Part shown: positions 61,494-64,000 of the stretch, piece by piece
Layout of the letters: each line of letters opens with the position of its first letter
Position numbering within the stretch: the stretch's first letter is position 1
Origin: Luteimonas marina
GTDB lineage: Bacteria; Pseudomonadota; Gammaproteobacteria; Xanthomonadales; Xanthomonadaceae
DNA: 64,000 bases
Direction: 5' to 3'
NCBI RefSeq assembly: GCF_007859325.1
Contig: NZ_VOHK01000001.1
Location: 558,001-622,000 of the forward strand
The notes under the pieces: model-generated
Told to the model about the DNA's origin: nothing
What the model saw: only the letters and a program-made list of their open reading frames with translations
Database searches by the model: none
Translations under genes and position numbers: made by a program

Positions 61494-61889
61494 GTGGCCG
61501 GCGAGCAGAAGAAGCTGAAGCCGGCGGCCTCAAGGGAGGTCGCCGGCGATGGCGTGAGCATCACTGAGGGCGCACGAATTCTCAGTGCCTTGAAGTGGGC
61601 GCTTCACGAACATCGCATGGGGCGGCCCTTGCCGAAGCGCCTGGTGACTGCGCTCCTGGCCTTCGACAAAGGCCTGCCTGCGCGGACACGCAGGGATCTC
61701 CTTCTGGCTACGCTGGTGCTGCGGTATCACGAGCAGGGATTCCCGAAGGCGAACACGTCGCAAGGCCCCAGCGCTTTCGAGAAGGCAGCGGAGGACGTCG
61801 GTGTCTCGGCTTCAACCGCGCAGCGGGCCTATGAATCGTGCGAATGGATCCCGCTCAATGGTGATGATCCTTTGGATGCTGCAGATTGA
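61494..61889 (+). CDS. hypothetical element protein, HTH-like C-terminus
   Basis: A GTG at 61494, directly behind the previous stop, gives 131 residues. Visible are a basic start (GEQKKLKPAA), ALKWALHEHRMGRPLPKRLV, ARTRRDLLLATLVLRYHEQG, and a final FEKAAEDVGVSASTAQRAYE that reads as a helix-turn-helix. Similar proteins occur near integrases with no defined role. A 120-nt gap follows, with weaker GC content. Confidence 0.55.
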   Translation: MAGEQKKLKPAASREVAGDGVSITEGARILSALKWALHEHRMGRPLPKRLVTALLAFDKGLPARTRRDLLLATLVLRYHEQGFPKANTSQGPSAFEKAAEDVGVSASTAQRAYESCEWIPLNGDDPLDAAD

Positions 61890-62009
61890 CCACCGAAAAA
61901 ATGGTCAAAACTGTGTTGTGGATTGACCATCGCAGCGGCAGCAATTGCCGCTGAAATCTGTTCCGAAGCTTCCGACTGATTGCAGGTCGGACCGAAACGG
62001 AGCAGACGA

Positions 62010-62276
62010 ATGCACAGCAACGAGGTTGCGTCACAGGCCACGCCCGCCGCGGTGATCCCCGAAACGGGCTTGATGCGGATCCGCCAGATCCTCGGCGACA
62101 AGAAGCGGCAGCTGCCGGCGATCATCCCCGTGTCCATGTCGACCTGGTACGCCGGCATCAAGGATGGCCGCTACCCGCGGCCGGTCAGGCTGGGCCGGGG
62201 CAGCGTCGCCTGGCGCGCCGAGGACATTCGCCGCCTGGTCGAGCAGGGCGTTGCGGTGGGCGGTGCGCGCGGGTGA
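62010..62276 (+). CDS. AlpA-like DNA-binding regulator
   Basis: The 88-residue protein contains GLMRIRQILGDKKRQLPAII, PVSMSTWYAGIKDGRYPRPV and RLGRGSVAWRAEDIRRLVEQ. This is the MerR-like winged helix of AlpA/phage-regulator proteins. In P4-like elements AlpA activates integrase or excision. Its last codon overlaps the start of the RepA-like ATPase (GTGA), indicating coupling. Confidence 0.88.
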   Translation: MHSNEVASQATPAAVIPETGLMRIRQILGDKKRQLPAIIPVSMSTWYAGIKDGRYPRPVRLGRGSVAWRAEDIRRLVEQGVAVGGARG

Positions 62277-63814
62277 GCAGCGTGGAACACAAAGGCGAGC
62301 AGCGCGCAGCCCCTGCATTGGTCAAGCAGGCCGAACTGGCCGCGCTGCTTGACGATTCCGACGACGCGGCCTATGCCGCGTGGGCTTCCGGAACAAGCAG
62401 GCCGCCGCCGCCGAGCTCGCTAGAGCAGGCTGCTGACCGCGCCGATGCGCACGACGCGGCGCTGGCGGAATGGGCGGTTGGTGACGAGAGTGTGCCGCCG
62501 CCGGTTCGAGCTGCCGACGAGGAGGCGGAACGCCTCCCTCTCGCTGAGGTGTTCGCCGGGATGCTCGTCCCATGGACGCAGGAGGAGTTCGACGCGGCGC
62601 GCGAGCCGGAGCCGCACGCCTTCGAGCGCGGTAACGTGGGGCTCTTTCCGATCGGCGAGGTGAGCGTCGCCGCCGCTGCCGGGCGCGAGGGGAAGACGAC
62701 CAACATCGTTGGTATCGCCACGGCCCTGGCGATGGCGCATAGCCTTGCCGAGCTCTGGCCGCGGCGCGACCGCTGCGTGGTCATCTACTCCGCGGAAGAC
62801 AGCCGGCGGCAGTACGCGCGCAAGTTCGCCGCGCAGGCCTCGCTCCTGCCTGAGGCGCAGGCGAAGCTGGTGATGGAGCGCGTCCTGGTGCCCGACCTCG
62901 AGAACGAGGCATTCGCGCCGATGCGCGCGCTCGTCAGGATGGCCGAAGGCGCCCCGTACGCCACCAGTACCGTGACGGCGATCATCGAGGCGCTGCGCCC
63001 GATCATGGCGTCCGCAGTTCCCATTGGCCTGCTGGTGGTCGAGACCGCGAGCACTGTGTCCGAGGCGGACGAGACCAACACCGGCCTGCGGATACTCGTG
63101 GATGCACTGAAGCGGATCGGGCGCGCGCTGCAGGTGTCCGTACTGCTGTCGCACCACGTGAATCAGGCCAGCCTCGTCAAGCTGCCAGACCTGGATATCT
63201 CGACCGAAGACTTCCGCGGCGGCACTGCGCTGATCGGCAACGCCCGGCAGACGGCGATGGTGGTGAACCTGGGCTCCGACGACAATCCGCTCCCGGCGAA
63301 CGACGCCCGCACGATCCTGCGGAGCCTCGCCGCGCCAGGCGAGACGGGGCGCGTCTCCGCGTTCATCACCCTCGACAGCTCCAAGGGCATCGATCCGCCG
63401 CCGGTGTTCTTCCGGTGGGTGCAGACCGATTTCGGACCCGCGGCTGTCGAGGTCCCGGCACCGCCGGCGCTCGCCGGCAAGCACTGGAAGCTGGTGCACC
63501 AGATGATCCGCGCGGCCCGCGCCGAGGCACGCAAGGAGGAACGAGAGGACCGGGCCGCCGAGAAGAAGGACGCCACGCGCCAGGAGCACATGCGCGCCGT
63601 CCTGCGTGCGCTAGCCGAGATGGAGCGGGAGACGCCCGACAAGCCTGCCACCGAGCGACAGATCCGTGAGCGCGCGCGCCTCAACAGCGCGAACGCCGGG
63701 CAGGCGCTGGCCGCCGCAGAGGCGCAGGGCGTCGTTGAGCGCTACCCCGCCCGCGCCGGCGGGAAAGACACCAACGCCTATCGCCTGAAAGGAGGCGGGA
63801 CAGATGAACGCTGA
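62273..63814 (+). CDS. RepA-like AAA ATPase (AAA_25) of the element
   Basis: GTG 62273 overlaps the AlpA stop. The 513-residue protein has an acidic/Pro-rich N-terminal region (about 1-110). A RecA-like core follows: Walker A AAGREGKTTNIVGIA, VVIYSAEDSRRQYARK, Walker B IGLLVVETAST, SVLLSHHVNQAS and GGTALIGNARQTAMVVNLGS. A charged coiled segment and a winged-helix-like C-terminus (TERQIRERARLNSANAGQAL) complete it. Such RepA/DnaB-like helicases drive replication of plasmids and satellites. It suggests the element can replicate on excision. Confidence 0.85.
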   Translation: MSSVEHKGEQRAAPALVKQAELAALLDDSDDAAYAAWASGTSRPPPPSSLEQAADRADAHDAALAEWAVGDESVPPPVRAADEEAERLPLAEVFAGMLVPWTQEEFDAAREPEPHAFERGNVGLFPIGEVSVAAAAGREGKTTNIVGIATALAMAHSLAELWPRRDRCVVIYSAEDSRRQYARKFAAQASLLPEAQAKLVMERVLVPDLENEAFAPMRALVRMAEGAPYATSTVTAIIEALRPIMASAVPIGLLVVETASTVSEADETNTGLRILVDALKRIGRALQVSVLLSHHVNQASLVKLPDLDISTEDFRGGTALIGNARQTAMVVNLGSDDNPLPANDARTILRSLAAPGETGRVSAFITLDSSKGIDPPPVFFRWVQTDFGPAAVEVPAPPALAGKHWKLVHQMIRAARAEARKEEREDRAAEKKDATRQEHMRAVLRALAEMERETPDKPATERQIRERARLNSANAGQALAAAEAQGVVERYPARAGGKDTNAYRLKGGGTDER

Positions 63815-64000
63815 GTTTTGTACCACCACGGGCACGAGCCCTGTATTCATGCGGCTCCCAGCGGGACAGGACTGTTTGTCCCGCTTGTCCCGCGTCAGCT
63901 GCCGGGGTGCGGGTGGGAGGCACTTCGCGCACCGCAGGGAGCGAATGCCGTCCACCCCGCCGCTGCCCGGACCAGTGGGACTGGGACAGTTCTATAGGGG
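63804..64000 (+). CDS. unknown element gene, running off the right edge (partial)
   Basis: A strong AAAGGAGG site (63788-63795) precedes ATG 63804, and the frame stays open to the end of the window (65 codons). The start overlaps the RepA-like stop by 11 nt. The visible part (MNAEFCTTTGTSPVFMRLPA, then Arg/Gly-rich sequence) has no recognisable motif. It could instead be a leader segment before the next replication gene. Confidence 0.4.
   Translation, partial: MNAEFCTTTGTSPVFMRLPAGQDCLSRLSRVSCRGAGGRHFAHRRERMPSTPPLPGPVGLGQFYR
63861..63893 (+). repeat. GCGGGACA hairpin with a repeated arm
   Basis: GCGGGACA (63861-63868) and TGTCCCGC (63877-63884) form an 8-bp stem. TTGTCCCGCG follows immediately, and related GGGACAG words lie near 63796 and 63986. 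Possible iteron-like or operator sites. Confidence 0.4.

Noticed and set aside
59207..64000. Complete prophage
   Set aside because: Only integrase, regulators and a replication-type ATPase are present; no structural, lysis or packaging genes are seen in the window.

Overview
The window is high-GC gammaproteobacterial chromosome. Gene content and order fit the Xanthomonadaceae/Lysobacteraceae (Lysobacter-Luteimonas-Xanthomonas group): comEC-exbB-exbD-msbA-lpxK-kdsB, uvrC-pgsA-tRNA-Gly-tRNA-Cys-tRNA-Leu, an eight-gene ccm operon with a downstream ccmI-like gene, a MetX-type acyltransferase, and many palindromic intergenic repeats. I cannot fix the genus from sequence alone.

Layout. 1-1.6 kb is accessory: the tail of an AAA ATPase with a DUF4276/TOPRIM-like partner, then decayed REP-associated transposase debris. 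1.6-13.4 kb holds scattered metabolic and secreted proteins (two VOC proteins, an RcnB-like protein, a GH20 hexosaminidase lipoprotein, an amidohydrolase, an LD-carboxypeptidase) and a decay zone at 7.7-8.9 kb (broken GFA gene and two truncated genes meeting head to head). 13.6-15.3 kb is an ABC-2 exporter pair.

15.48-18.30 kb is the most unusual locus: a 72-residue helical precursor-like protein followed at once by an 856-residue membrane protein. The latter joins a signal peptide, a TPR-like periplasmic region, one membrane span, an intact GGDEF diguanylate cyclase domain and a C-terminal tetrapyrrole-methylase-fold domain carrying the motifs of borosin alpha-N-methyltransferases (OphMA/SonM type). 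I read it as a split borosin RiPP system physically fused to cyclic-di-GMP signalling.

18.4-35 kb carries a secreted beta-helix protein behind a LacI-type operator, an intact REP-associated transposase, YaeQ, a membrane acyltransferase, SlyD, small secreted proteins, an extensin-like protein, a soluble sugar dehydrogenase, an M1 aminopeptidase, tRNA-Leu(CAA), cysteine dioxygenase and a MetX-family enzyme. 35.3-42.5 kb is the cytochrome c maturation operon on the minus strand, in the order ccmABCDEFGH-ccmI, with 4-nt overlaps at many junctions. 43-45.2 kb pairs a methionine/glutamine-type aminotransferase with an omega-amidase. 46.7-54.5 kb is comEC plus envelope genes (ExbBD, lipid A flippase, lipid A 4'-kinase, CMP-KDO synthetase). 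56.2-58.9 kb is uvrC-pgsA running directly into a tRNA cluster.

From tRNA-Leu(TAA) at 59.1 kb to the right edge lies an integrated element: P4-type tyrosine integrase with putative arm sites and a partial att-like repeat, small unknown genes, an AlpA-like regulator and a RepA-like ATPase. Only its left part is in view and no cargo is visible. Throughout, intergenic gaps are filled by at least three families of long palindromic repeats, some nested inside one another and one lying inside the 5' part of ccmH.
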